From Sinomonas sp. ASV486 (GTDB lineage Bacteria; Actinomycetota; Actinomycetes; Actinomycetales; Micrococcaceae): a stretch of DNA of 64,000 nucleotides. Shown here piece by piece: positions 17,132 to 25,268 of the stretch. The stretch covers positions 142,010 to 206,009 of the forward strand of contig NZ_JAVFJK010000009.1 in assembly GCF_030908215.1 (NCBI RefSeq). The letters run 5' to 3'. The notes beneath the pieces are model-generated. The model was given only the letters and a program-made list of their open reading frames with translations. It was not told the origin of the DNA and searched no databases. Positions within the stretch are counted from its first letter, which is position 1; each line of letters starts with the position of its first letter. The translations under genes and the position numbers were made by a program.

Positions 17132-17168
17132 CCATCCGTCCGTCCGTCTATCCGTCCGTCTGGACGGT
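17132..17168. repeat. TCCG tetranucleotide repeat and small hairpin
   Basis: Eight successive 4-bp units from 17132 to 17163, mostly TCCG with TCCA, TCTA and TCTG variants. A CCGTCC (17153-17158) / GGACGG (17163-17168) hairpin overlaps the end. It lies between the NUDIX stop and the ATPase start on the minus strand. It could terminate NUDIX transcripts, and could slip in replication and alter the ATPase leader. Confidence 0.6.
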
Positions 17169-17182
17169 CGGTCGAGGTGCCC

Positions 17183-17644
17183 TCAGGCGAGGCGCTGGAC
17201 CAACGCGTCGAGGATCGGGAGCTGGCCCTTGACGAGCTTGGCCCTGGCCACGGTCTCGGTGACCCATTCCGCGCGGTCGATCTCGGGGAACGACTGGATC
17301 TTGCCGGAGCCGCGCGGCCATTCGAGGGGGAAGGTGTTGCTGACGATCCGCTCGGGTGCGAACTCCGCGTCGCCAGCGAACGCCGTGATGACCTTGCCCG
17401 ACGGCTGGCGGAAGTCGCCGAGGGCCGCGTACTCGGCGTCCGGCGCGGGCGAGCCCATCTCCTCCGCGAACTCGCGCCGTGCTGCCTCGAATGGGTCCTC
17501 ACCCTCGCCGTACTCCCCCTTGGGAATCGACCACGCGCGATCGTCCTTGCGCGCCCAGAACGGTCCGCCCATGTGGGCGATCCACACCTCCAGGTCCATG
17601 CCCGCTTGGCGGTACAGCAGGATCCCCGCGCTCTTCACAGGCAT
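17183..17644 (-). CDS. NUDIX hydrolase
   Basis: A 153-residue NUDIX protein with the canonical box from GEYGEGEDPFEAARREF through AEEMGS, in which the REFAEE glutamates bind metal. The N-terminus KSAGILLYRQAGMDLEVWIAHMGGP and the phrase WSIPKGEYGE resemble the diadenosine-polyphosphate/MutT-like group that hydrolyses nucleotide pyrophosphates. ATG 17644 is preceded by GGAG. It is upstream of the ATPase gene on the same strand, separated by the TCCG repeat. Confidence 0.87.
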   Translation of the reverse strand: MPVKSAGILLYRQAGMDLEVWIAHMGGPFWARKDDRAWSIPKGEYGEGEDPFEAARREFAEEMGSPAPDAEYAALGDFRQPSGKVITAFAGDAEFAPERIVSNTFPLEWPRGSGKIQSFPEIDRAEWVTETVARAKLVKGQLPILDALVQRLA

Positions 17645-17831
17645 GCCGGCTCCATGGGGCCAGCGTACGCGCGCCCCGGCCCCACACCAGACATCCTCAC
17701 ACTGAGGTCACATCCCGCGCATCGATGGGCCCAAGTCCCCTAGTTCGCCGTCGGTCCGAAACATAGCGTTCGGGGCAGGAGCCCAGCAATCCCCCGCAGG
17801 GCCGGAGAGCCTATCGAACGGATGCCCCGCG

Positions 17832-19232
17832 ATGCCTGCTTACCGCAACGTCCACCGGAGAAGGAGCCGGCGGTGGAGCGCGCCGGCACCCCTGATCGCG
17901 ATGGGACTGGCTGGAATCATGGTCCTTTCTGGCTGCGTGGCCGCTGAGCCTGAGCCGACCGTCCCCTCGAAGGTGTTCACTGACCAGGAGCTGATGGCGG
18001 TCGGATACGCGATGCTCGGGGAGCGCGGCCTGAACCCGAACTTTGTGGATGACAGCCAGATCACGCGCACCTCGTTCGATACCCACCCGATCTCCCCGCT
18101 TCAGTACACGATGCAGCCGGCCGAATGCTCTGCATTCCATCTGCCCACTTCGGACGAGGCACTCAAGGATCTGAGCGTCGGCTTCGCGATGGGAGCCGTG
18201 CCACTCCTCGACGAGACTGACCCGACGAGCCAGATTCGGTTCACGATTCGCAGCGCCGAGGCCGGCAGGCTCGCAGTGGCCGACTTTGACTACACAGACG
18301 AGATCCTCTCCCGGTGCGCCCAGTTCACGGCGACCGAGGTGGGGACAGACGCAGCCCCCCAGACGCTGATGATGATCACGCCTCCTTCGGTAGGAGACAG
18401 GTCCTACGCGCTGATGGGCCGGCCCGACGCACAGAGTGGGGCCACAGGAGTGGGGCTTCGAGTCCTCGCAGGGACGATCTCGATCAGCATGTTCCGTGCG
18501 GTGCCATCCCTGAAGAGCGAGGCCGACGCCAAGCCCACTCTGGACGCGATGGCGGGCGTTGCAAAGGAGCTTATCCACCAGTCGCTCAAGCATCCGCCGG
18601 TCGTCACGCCGCCGCCTGCGAACGCCATGAGCCCCCAGCAGCTGACCGACCTGCTCCAAAGTGTGTCTGGCCCCGGCGGGAAGAAGGTGGATACCGCCGC
18701 GGGAACCGTTGTGGACGGCACATCCGTGGGCCCGATGGAAAAATGCACCTACAGCGACGGGACCTACTACTCTGCGCTGCGCGGATCCACGTGGGTCGGC
18801 GGGGAGTTCCCTGCCTCGATGACAACAATGGGAAGTACCTTGTTCATCGCTGGCCTCACCGTCAACTTGGTGAGCATGCCCACTGGGGCTGCCCAGCCGT
18901 ACCCCTTCGACAAGCGCGCCGCAGACCTGCGTGACTGTCCCGTGATCCAGGAGCAGGTCTTCTCCGACACGGCCAGCAGCAGCACCAGCCAATGGACCTC
19001 GATACGTCGTCTGGGCTTGGACGTCGCCGCGGACTCGACCTACGCGATCGCCCATGAGCATCCGGACTCGGGCGTCTGGCACCTGTTTGTCGGGGCCAGA
19101 AAGGGCACACTGTCCGTTGAACTGGCGACGATCTGGCCGGTCGGGTCCGATCCGCAGCCGCGTGCTGACGAGATGGCGGCGGTGATCAACGAGCTCTTCG
19201 CCAAGGCAGGCCAGCCGGCAGGGGGCACCTAG
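17832..19232 (+). CDS. Lipoprotein with duplicated domain, function unknown
   Basis: A 466-residue secreted lipoprotein. The N-terminus is basic (RNVHRRRSRRW), then hydrophobic (LIAMGLAGIMVLSGC) with a lipobox Cys near residue 36. Two similar halves of about 200 residues are visible, joined by a Pro-rich linker (HPPVVTPPPANAM). Each half has a Cys before a DF/DG strand and a second Cys about 60-90 residues later (AECSAF with SRCAQF; EKCTYS with RDCPVI). Each ends in a strand followed by a helix (AKELIHQ; VINELFAKAG). This recalls actinobacterial extracellular sensor/PknH-type domains, but the match is not firm. Its stop overlaps the convergent putA stop by 2 nt. Confidence 0.7.
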   Translation: MPAYRNVHRRRSRRWSAPAPLIAMGLAGIMVLSGCVAAEPEPTVPSKVFTDQELMAVGYAMLGERGLNPNFVDDSQITRTSFDTHPISPLQYTMQPAECSAFHLPTSDEALKDLSVGFAMGAVPLLDETDPTSQIRFTIRSAEAGRLAVADFDYTDEILSRCAQFTATEVGTDAAPQTLMMITPPSVGDRSYALMGRPDAQSGATGVGLRVLAGTISISMFRAVPSLKSEADAKPTLDAMAGVAKELIHQSLKHPPVVTPPPANAMSPQQLTDLLQSVSGPGGKKVDTAAGTVVDGTSVGPMEKCTYSDGTYYSALRGSTWVGGEFPASMTTMGSTLFIAGLTVNLVSMPTGAAQPYPFDKRAADLRDCPVIQEQVFSDTASSSTSQWTSIRRLGLDVAADSTYAIAHEHPDSGVWHLFVGARKGTLSVELATIWPVGSDPQPRADEMAAVINELFAKAGQPAGGT

Positions 19233-22200
19233 AGAACGAGCGCTCGTACTACCGGGTTCGGGGTCCCGAAGCGGTGCGCGGTGACCGACACGGCTTGCTC
19301 GTGCACGAACGGCAGGATCTCCACGCGTCCGGCCGAGACGACCGGGTGGGCATACGCGGCCACATCCGGCGTGCCGCCGACGGTGTCCGCGAGGCTGCTC
19401 ACAGCCGCGCGCGCGGCGGCGCCCGTACCGGCAATGAGCCGCACACGGCCCGAGCCGAGCATCGCAGCCCGCCGAAGCCACCCGGCAGAATCCTCAACCG
19501 TGACGGACACCCCGTGCTGGTTCAGCACGTCCGCGGTCGAGCCGGGAAGCCCGACGGCGCTGCTCACCGTCACGGGCGAGCCCGCCAGGATCCCCGCTGC
19601 CGCCACGCGGAGGAGCTCCGCGATACCGTGCCCCGAGGTCGCAGATTCGTACCGCACGGTCACCGGCAGCGGCCGGTACCGGAACACATTGCGCTCGCAG
19701 GCGAGCCCCGAGACGTCCTCGGAGACACCGAACTCCGAGGCCCACGCGGCGGCGTCGGAGCCGAGAGCTGCAGCCAGCCACACGGCGTCGTCCGCGGGGA
19801 GTGCGGCAGAGGCTGCGTCGAGGAGCCCGCTCACCGCCTGGTTGCGGATCGCCGCTACCGACGTGGCCGGTGCGTCTGCCCATGAGCCCAGGCCCACGAG
19901 GTAGTTCGGACCGCCGGCCTTGGTCCCGGCGCCCACAGCGGACTTCTTCCAGCCGCCGAACGGCTGGCGCTGCACGATCGCGCCCGTGATCCCGCGGTTG
20001 ATGTAGAGGTTGCCGGCCTCGATGTGCTCGAGCCAGTAGTCCAGCTCGGCGGGATCGAGGGAGTGCAGGCCGGAGGTGAGGCCGTAGTCGATCTGGTTGA
20101 CGAGCGCCACGGCCTCCTCGAGCGTCTCGGCGGTCATGACGCCGAGGATCGGGCCGAAGTACTCGGTGAGGTGGTACTCCGAGCCGGGCTTCACGTCAGA
20201 GCGCACGCCCGGGCTCCACAGCTTCCCGGAGTCATCGAGCTGGCGCGGGGTGAGGACCCAGTTCTCGCCTTCGCCGAGCGTGGTCAGCCCGCGGAGCAGC
20301 TTCTCGCCCGGGGCCTCGATGACCGGACCCATCTGAGTCCGCGCGTCCCACGGGTAGCCCACGTGGAGCGACTGCACGGCGTCGACGAGCTGGTTCCGGA
20401 ACCGCTTCGACTTGGCGGCGGAGCCCACGAGCACCACGAGCGAGGCCGCCGAGCACTTCTGCCCAGCGTGCCCGAACGCCGAGTAGGCGACGTCCTTCGC
20501 CGCGAGGTCGAGGTCGGCGCTGGGCGTGACGATGATCGCGTTCTTCCCGGAGGTCTCCGCGAGCAGCGGCAGGTCGGGCCGGAACGAGCGGAAGAGCTGC
20601 GCGGTCTCGTACCCGCCGGTGAGGATCACTCGGTCCACGTCCGGGTGGGCGATGAGCTTCTGGCCGAGGGACCTCCCTGGCTGCCCCTCCGGGAGCTGCA
20701 CGAGCTGGAGCACTTCGCGGCCCACGCCGGTCTGCGCCGCCGTCTCGTCGAACGCCTCCCAGAGAGCCTCGACCATGACGGATCCCGAGCGGCGCGCCTG
20801 CTTCGCCGGCTTGATCACCACGCCGGAGCCGGCGGCCAGCGCCGCGAGGGTGGACCCGGCGGGGATCGCCACTGGGAAGTTCCACGGCGGGGTCACGACC
20901 GTGAGCCGGCTCGGGGAGTACACAGCGCCGTCCACGGTGTCGAGGCCGCGTGCGAGCTCCGCGTAGTAGTGCGCGAAGTCGATCGCCTCGGAGACCTCAG
21001 GGTCGCCCTGATCGATCGTCTTGCCGGCCTCGGAGGCCATCACCTCGAGCAGATCGCCGCGGCGGCGCTCGAGCGCCCGGCCCGCTGCATCGAGCACGAC
21101 GGCGCGCTGGGCGCCGCTGAGGGCACCCCACCGCTCGCCGGCGCTCACCGCGGCCCGCACGACGGCGTTGAGCTCGCCCTCCGTGGGCAGGGTCGCCGCA
21201 TCCGCCGTGTCGATGCCGATCCGGCTGTCTTTCGCACGTGCGATGATCGCCCGGCCCCAGAGACGGTTCGCGGGAAGGTCCGGATCGGTGTCCGGGGTGT
21301 TCTCGAACCCCCCAGACGAGCGGGGAGTGCCGGCGTCGTGCGCGGAGCCCGCAGTGGTGCGCCGATCCTGCGTGCGGTTCGGCCCGGGGACCGTGCGGCG
21401 CCCCGCGGGGTCCGCGAACGGCGCGGTCCCGAGGGCCGCGAGCGAGGCGAGGAAGCGCTTCTTCTCGCGCTCGAAGAGCACCTCACTGGAATCCAGCTCG
21501 AACACGGCGGACATGAAGTTGTCCTGGCTCGCGCCCTCTTCGAGGCGCCGGATCAGGTAGGCGATCGCCACGTCGAACTCGCCCGGGTGCACCACGGGCG
21601 TGTAAAGAAGGAGGTGGCCGACGTCGGAGAGCACGGCCTGCGCCTGGGCCGAGGCCATGCCGAGGAGCATCTCGAACTCGAGGACACCCTTGCCGCCCGA
21701 GACCCCCGTGTCCACGCCGCGTGCCTTCGCGAGCAGCCACGCGAGCGCGACGTCGAACAGGTTGTGCCCTGCGACTCCAACGCGCACGTTGGCGAGGTGC
21801 TCCGGGGTGAGGGCATAGTCGAGCACCGCCTTGTAAGAGGTGTCCGATTCCTGCTTCGAGCCCCACGTGGCTGCGGGCCAGCCGTGGACCTCTGCGTCAA
21901 CGTGCTCCATGGGGAGGTTGGCGCCCTTGACCACGCGGACCTTGATGGGAGCGCCGCTGGCCGCCACACGCCGCGAGGCCCACTCCTGCAGGTGGATCAT
22001 CGCGCCGAGTGCGTCCGGCAGGTAGGCCTGCAGCACGATCCCGGCCTCGAGCCCACGGAACTCCTCGCGGTCGAGGAGGCGCGTGAAGACGGCGATCGTG
22101 AGGTCGAGGTCCTTGTACTCCTCCATGTCCAGGTTGATGAACTTGGGGGCGGCGCTTGAGGCGGCGAGACGGTAGAGCGGCGCGAGGGACTCGATGATGT

Positions 22201-22855
22201 GCTCGACCGCCTCCTCGAACGCCCAGTGGTTGTGCGGGGCGACGGTCGAGGAGACCTTGATGGAGACGTAGTCGACGTCGTCCCGCGCGAGCAGGCTGCG
22301 CGTGCCCTCGAGGCGCCGCGCGGCCTCGCCCTGGCCGAGGATCGCCTCGCCGAGGAGGTTCACGTTGAGGCGGATGCCGGGGGTGCGGATCTTGGAGATG
22401 GCCGGACCGAGCTTGGAGTCGGAGGCGTCCACGATGAGGTGGCCCACCATCTCGCGGAGCACGCGGCGCGCGATGGGCACGACGACGCCGGGCATCGCTG
22501 GGGCGAGCGCGCCTCCCAGTGCGACAGCCTTGCGCATGGGCCAGGGCAGGAATGCCGGGACCTTGGGCGCGAGCGCCTTGAGGTTGCGGGCGGCGACAGA
22601 GAGGTCCTCGGGGCGGACCACGCCGTCGACGAATCCGACCGTGAACGCGAGCCCGTTCGGGTCCTTGAGGACGCCTGCGAGCTGAGCTGCGGCGGGGTCA
22701 ACGGGGAGCTTGGCGGCGGCGTCGAGCCAGCGGCGGACCTGCGCGATGGCCTCGTCGGCGAGGTCCTGGGGGCGGACAGGGTTGACGCGGCCTGCGTCGG
22801 AGGTGCTGGTCTGCGTCTCGGGCGTGTGGTCCGGCGCGTGGAGCGGCGTCGTCAT
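19229..22855 (-). CDS. putA: Bifunctional proline dehydrogenase / L-glutamate gamma-semialdehyde dehydrogenase
   Basis: A 1208-residue enzyme converting proline to glutamate through P5C. The ATG at 22855 (MTTPLHAPDH) is the likely start; the frame stays open upstream to 23074 but runs into the divergent regulator. An FAD-binding TIM-barrel proline dehydrogenase occupies about 80-480 (SIKVSSTVAP, KFINLDMEEYKDLDL, QAYLPDALG, RVVKGANLPMEHV). A low-complexity linker near 500-540 leads to an aldehyde dehydrogenase with LLAETSGKNAI (Glu) and GQKCSAASLV (nucleophile Cys). The last 200 residues form the extra ALDH-like C-terminal domain of type B PutA. There is no N-terminal DNA-binding RHH domain, so control probably comes from the divergent LysR protein. 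Confidence 0.95.
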   Translation of the reverse strand: MTTPLHAPDHTPETQTSTSDAGRVNPVRPQDLADEAIAQVRRWLDAAAKLPVDPAAAQLAGVLKDPNGLAFTVGFVDGVVRPEDLSVAARNLKALAPKVPAFLPWPMRKAVALGGALAPAMPGVVVPIARRVLREMVGHLIVDASDSKLGPAISKIRTPGIRLNVNLLGEAILGQGEAARRLEGTRSLLARDDVDYVSIKVSSTVAPHNHWAFEEAVEHIIESLAPLYRLAASSAAPKFINLDMEEYKDLDLTIAVFTRLLDREEFRGLEAGIVLQAYLPDALGAMIHLQEWASRRVAASGAPIKVRVVKGANLPMEHVDAEVHGWPAATWGSKQESDTSYKAVLDYALTPEHLANVRVGVAGHNLFDVALAWLLAKARGVDTGVSGGKGVLEFEMLLGMASAQAQAVLSDVGHLLLYTPVVHPGEFDVAIAYLIRRLEEGASQDNFMSAVFELDSSEVLFEREKKRFLASLAALGTAPFADPAGRRTVPGPNRTQDRRTTAGSAHDAGTPRSSGGFENTPDTDPDLPANRLWGRAIIARAKDSRIGIDTADAATLPTEGELNAVVRAAVSAGERWGALSGAQRAVVLDAAGRALERRRGDLLEVMASEAGKTIDQGDPEVSEAIDFAHYYAELARGLDTVDGAVYSPSRLTVVTPPWNFPVAIPAGSTLAALAAGSGVVIKPAKQARRSGSVMVEALWEAFDETAAQTGVGREVLQLVQLPEGQPGRSLGQKLIAHPDVDRVILTGGYETAQLFRSFRPDLPLLAETSGKNAIIVTPSADLDLAAKDVAYSAFGHAGQKCSAASLVVLVGSAAKSKRFRNQLVDAVQSLHVGYPWDARTQMGPVIEAPGEKLLRGLTTLGEGENWVLTPRQLDDSGKLWSPGVRSDVKPGSEYHLTEYFGPILGVMTAETLEEAVALVNQIDYGLTSGLHSLDPAELDYWLEHIEAGNLYINRGITGAIVQRQPFGGWKKSAVGAGTKAGGPNYLVGLGSWADAPATSVAAIRNQAVSGLLDAASAALPADDAVWLAAALGSDAAAWASEFGVSEDVSGLACERNVFRYRPLPVTVRYESATSGHGIAELLRVAAAGILAGSPVTVSSAVGLPGSTADVLNQHGVSVTVEDSAGWLRRAAMLGSGRVRLIAGTGAAARAAVSSLADTVGGTPDVAAYAHPVVSAGRVEILPFVHEQAVSVTAHRFGTPNPVVRALVL

Positions 22856-22969
22856 CGTGGTGGTCCTTGGCGATCGGTGGCTGGGTCTCTGGCGCCAGCC
22901 GGGTGGGACGTGGCGCCCGCATATGCGGTCTCCTGCCAGTATGTGATGGACAATACGAAAGGAGAAGCG

Positions 22970-22993
22970 ATGATTTCCGATCAATATCCATGA
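22970..22993 (+). CDS. Possible 7-residue leader peptide upstream of lysR
   Basis: ATG at 22970, seven codons (MISDQYP), then TGA. AAAGGAGA lies 7 nt before the ATG, a stronger ribosome site than most genes here have. The last sense codon is Pro (CCA) directly before the stop, 28 nt ahead of the regulator's ATG. Pro-stop contexts can stall ribosomes, and the neighbour is proline catabolism, so a translational sensor is conceivable. It could also be chance; a 15-codon version from ATG 22946 is in frame. Confidence 0.35.
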   Translation: MISDQYP

Positions 22994-22999
22994 GGAAAT
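22973..22999. promoter_or_regulatory. Inverted repeat, candidate LysR binding site
   Basis: ATTTCC (22973-22978) and GGAAAT (22994-22999), 15 bp apart, in the 166-bp spacer between putA and the divergent lysR. A related direct pair, TTTCCGATC and AATCCGATC, overlaps it. Position and size fit autoregulatory LysR sites, though the ATTTCC arm overlaps the putative leader peptide. Confidence 0.45.
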
Positions 23000-23021
23000 C
23001 CGATCTATCGAGGAGGGTTCC

Positions 23022-23927
23022 ATGCTTGAGATCCGCCGACTGAGGCTCCTGCGCGAACTGAGCATCCGGGGCACGCTCGCCGGCGTCGCCGAGGCCCTCG
23101 CCTACAGCCCGTCGTCGGTGTCGCAGCAGCTCGCCCTGCTGGAGAAGGAGGCCGGCGTCGAGCTGATGCGGAAGTCGGGCCGCGGTGTCGTGCTCACCCC
23201 GGCCGCCGAGGTGCTCGTGGGCCGCACGGAGGAGCTCCTCGCAGCGCTCGAGCGCACGGAGGCCGAGCTCGCAGCGAGCGAGAGCGAGGTCCAGGGCACG
23301 GTGCGCGTGGCAGTCTTCCAGACGGCCGTGCTCGCCCTCATGCCCACTGCGCTGCGCACCCTGCGCGAGCGGCATCCGCTCCTGCGCGTGGAGATGGTCC
23401 AGCACGAGCCAGAGACCGCGCTGCGCGAGACGTGGGCGCGGAGCTTCGACGTCGTCGTCGCCGAGCACTACCCGCACCACGCCGCGCCGCACTATCCCGG
23501 CCTCGACCGCGAGCGGCTCACCGAGGACGCGATCCGGCTCGCCCTCCCGCCAGCGGGTGCGGGCCCCGCGTTCGACGCCGCGCGGAGGCTTTCCGAGGCA
23601 GCCCACCTGCCGTGGGTCATGGAACCGCACGGTGCGGCGTCCCGGCACTGGGCCGAACAGGCGTGCCGCGCCGCGGGCTTCGAGCCGGACGTGCGCTACG
23701 AGACCGCCGACCTCCAGGCGCACGTGCGTCTCGTCGAGTCGGGCAATGCCGTGGCGCTGCTGCCGGACCTCGTCTGGGCAGGCCGCCTGCCCGCCGCCCG
23801 GCTCGTGACGCTCGACGGCGCGCCGCAGCGCGTGGTCTTCACGTCCGTGCGGGCCTCGGGTGCCCGCAGCCCGGTGATGCTCGCCGTGCGGCAAGCCCTC
23901 GAGGAGGCCGCGCACACGGCGGGGTGA
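23022..23927 (+). CDS. LysR-family transcriptional regulator, probable putA regulator
   Basis: A 301-residue LysR regulator. The N-terminal winged helix (residues 1-60: LRLLRELSIRGTLAGVAEAL, YSPSSVSQQLALLEKEAGV) is followed by a linker helix rich in Glu/Ala and a PBP2-type effector domain (GTVRVAVFQTAVLALMPTAL, DVVVAEHYPHH, VRLVESGNAVALLPDLVW). ATG 23022 has GAGGAGGG 5 nt upstream. Its divergent arrangement with putA makes it the likely proline-responsive activator or repressor. That role is inferred from position only. Confidence 0.88.
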   Translation: MLEIRRLRLLRELSIRGTLAGVAEALAYSPSSVSQQLALLEKEAGVELMRKSGRGVVLTPAAEVLVGRTEELLAALERTEAELAASESEVQGTVRVAVFQTAVLALMPTALRTLRERHPLLRVEMVQHEPETALRETWARSFDVVVAEHYPHHAAPHYPGLDRERLTEDAIRLALPPAGAGPAFDAARRLSEAAHLPWVMEPHGAASRHWAEQACRAAGFEPDVRYETADLQAHVRLVESGNAVALLPDLVWAGRLPAARLVTLDGAPQRVVFTSVRASGARSPVMLAVRQALEEAAHTAG

Positions 23928-23964
23928 GCGGGGGCCGCGAGCGCTCTGGCAAAGGGTCTTGACT

Positions 23965-23981
23965 GCCCCGGAAACCGGGGC
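23965..23981. terminator. GC hairpin between convergent lysR and BASS genes
   Basis: GCCCCGG (23965-23971), loop AAA, CCGGGGC (23975-23981). It lies 38 nt after the lysR stop and 46 nt beyond the BASS stop, so it could serve both strands. No T-tract. Confidence 0.6.
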
Positions 23982-24026
23982 CCAACCGCAAGCCGTCGGC
24001 CTAGTCGTGGCCGCGTCTCTGCGAGC

Positions 24027-25043
24027 CTACTGTGCTGTGATCGCCGCTGTCTCCGGAGCTGCGGGCGAGACCTCCGGCAGCGGCCGGCGCGCGAGCCACG
24101 CGGCCACGACCGCTCCGGAGAGGTTGTGCCACACCGAGAACACGGCGGAGGGCAGTGCGGCGAGCGGAGTGAAGTGCGCCGCGGCGAGGGTCGCGGCGAG
24201 ACCCGAATTCTGCATGCCCACCTCGAACGCGAGGGCGCGCCGCGCCTTGTGGTCGAGGCGGCCGATCTTGCCCGCGAGGTAGCCGAGGCCCAGCCCGAAT
24301 CCGTTGTGCAGCACGACGGCGAGCAGCACGATTCCGCCTGCGGCCACGAGCTTGGACGCCGACCCCGCAACGACGATCGCCACGATCGCCGCGATGACCA
24401 GGGCCGAGATCCACGGCAGCGCCGGGAGGAGCTTCGCCACAGCCTTCCTGAGGAAGACGCGCACCGCAAGCCCGAGGATCACGGGCAGCAGCACGGTCTT
24501 CACGATGTCCAGCAGCATCCCGCCGGCGTCGACGTGCAGGAACGAGCCCGCGAGCAGGAGCGTGAGGGCTGGCGTCACGAGCGGTGCCACGAGCGTGGAG
24601 ACGGTCGCGACGGCAACCGACAGGGCGACGTCGCCCTTCGCCAGGTACGCCATGACGTTCGACGCCGTGCCTGAGGGCGCGCAGCCCACGAGGATCACGC
24701 CGACGGCGAGCTCGGGCGGGAGCGCCAGAGCCGTGGCGATGACCCAGCCCGCGCCGGGCATGATCACGTAGTGCGCCACGAGACCAAGCGCCACGGCCCA
24801 CGGGCGCTTCGCGACGGATGCGAAGTCGGGGGGCGTGAGGGTGAGGCCCATGCAGAACATGATGACGCCAAGGAGGTACGGCACCGCGGGCGCGCCGGCC
24901 TTGATCGGGCCCGGGAGGAGGAAGCCCGCGAGCCCCGCCAGGACTACGAGGATCGGAAAGACGGTGACCGCGAGCCGCGCGTCGCGGTCGGCCTTGGAGC
25001 GTGCCGGGGCTGTGCTGGGCTGGTGGGTGTCGATGGGGCTCAC
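24027..25043 (-). CDS. Bile acid:sodium symporter (BASS) family transporter
   Basis: A 338-residue membrane protein with about ten helices. GTG 25043 (VSPIDTHQPS) is chosen because it places a short soluble segment before TM1; the frame is open to 25148 but that extension is unlike the family and overlaps a palindrome. Family signatures are GVIMFCMGLTL, GCAPSGTASNVMAYLAKGD (unwound substrate/Na+ site) and FEVGMQNSGLA with the conserved Glu and Gln. Bacterial members carry organic anions such as pyruvate, pantoate or bile acids. The substrate here is unknown. Confidence 0.85.
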   Translation of the reverse strand: MSPIDTHQPSTAPARSKADRDARLAVTVFPILVVLAGLAGFLLPGPIKAGAPAVPYLLGVIMFCMGLTLTPPDFASVAKRPWAVALGLVAHYVIMPGAGWVIATALALPPELAVGVILVGCAPSGTASNVMAYLAKGDVALSVAVATVSTLVAPLVTPALTLLLAGSFLHVDAGGMLLDIVKTVLLPVILGLAVRVFLRKAVAKLLPALPWISALVIAAIVAIVVAGSASKLVAAGGIVLLAVVLHNGFGLGLGYLAGKIGRLDHKARRALAFEVGMQNSGLAATLAAAHFTPLAALPSAVFSVWHNLSGAVVAAWLARRPLPEVSPAAPETAAITAQ

Positions 25044-25100
25044 CGCCCCATGGTTGCAGAGGGCACCTAAATGCTCCGAATGCTGTTCGAAATGTGGAAT

Positions 25101-25125
25101 CAACAGTCCGCGATGCGGACTGTTG
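25101..25125. promoter_or_regulatory. 11-bp-arm palindrome upstream of BASS gene
   Basis: CAACAGTCCGC (25101-25111), loop GAT, GCGGACTGTTG (25115-25125): a perfect match. It lies 58 nt before the GTG of the BASS gene (minus) and 143 nt before the sedolisin start (plus). It could be an operator for a dimeric repressor or an RNA hairpin in the BASS leader. Confidence 0.5.
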
Positions 25126-25268
25126 GCCTGGAGCGGGATGCCAATCATATCCAGTCACAAAAGTCGTTGTGCGCGTCATGCGCGTGACCGTGGCGTGCAG
25201 GCCGGCGCCGTCCTATCGTCAGGAGTGACTTGCGCCCAGCCCATTCGCAGCGACGTTCGGAGGATCCT

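Noticed and set aside
20024..22159. Long plus-strand frame (711 codons) inside putA
   Set aside because: It is antisense to the strongly supported PutA coding sequence. Its translation is Arg/Glu/Gly/His-rich without domains, a by-product of GC-rich codon use on the other strand.
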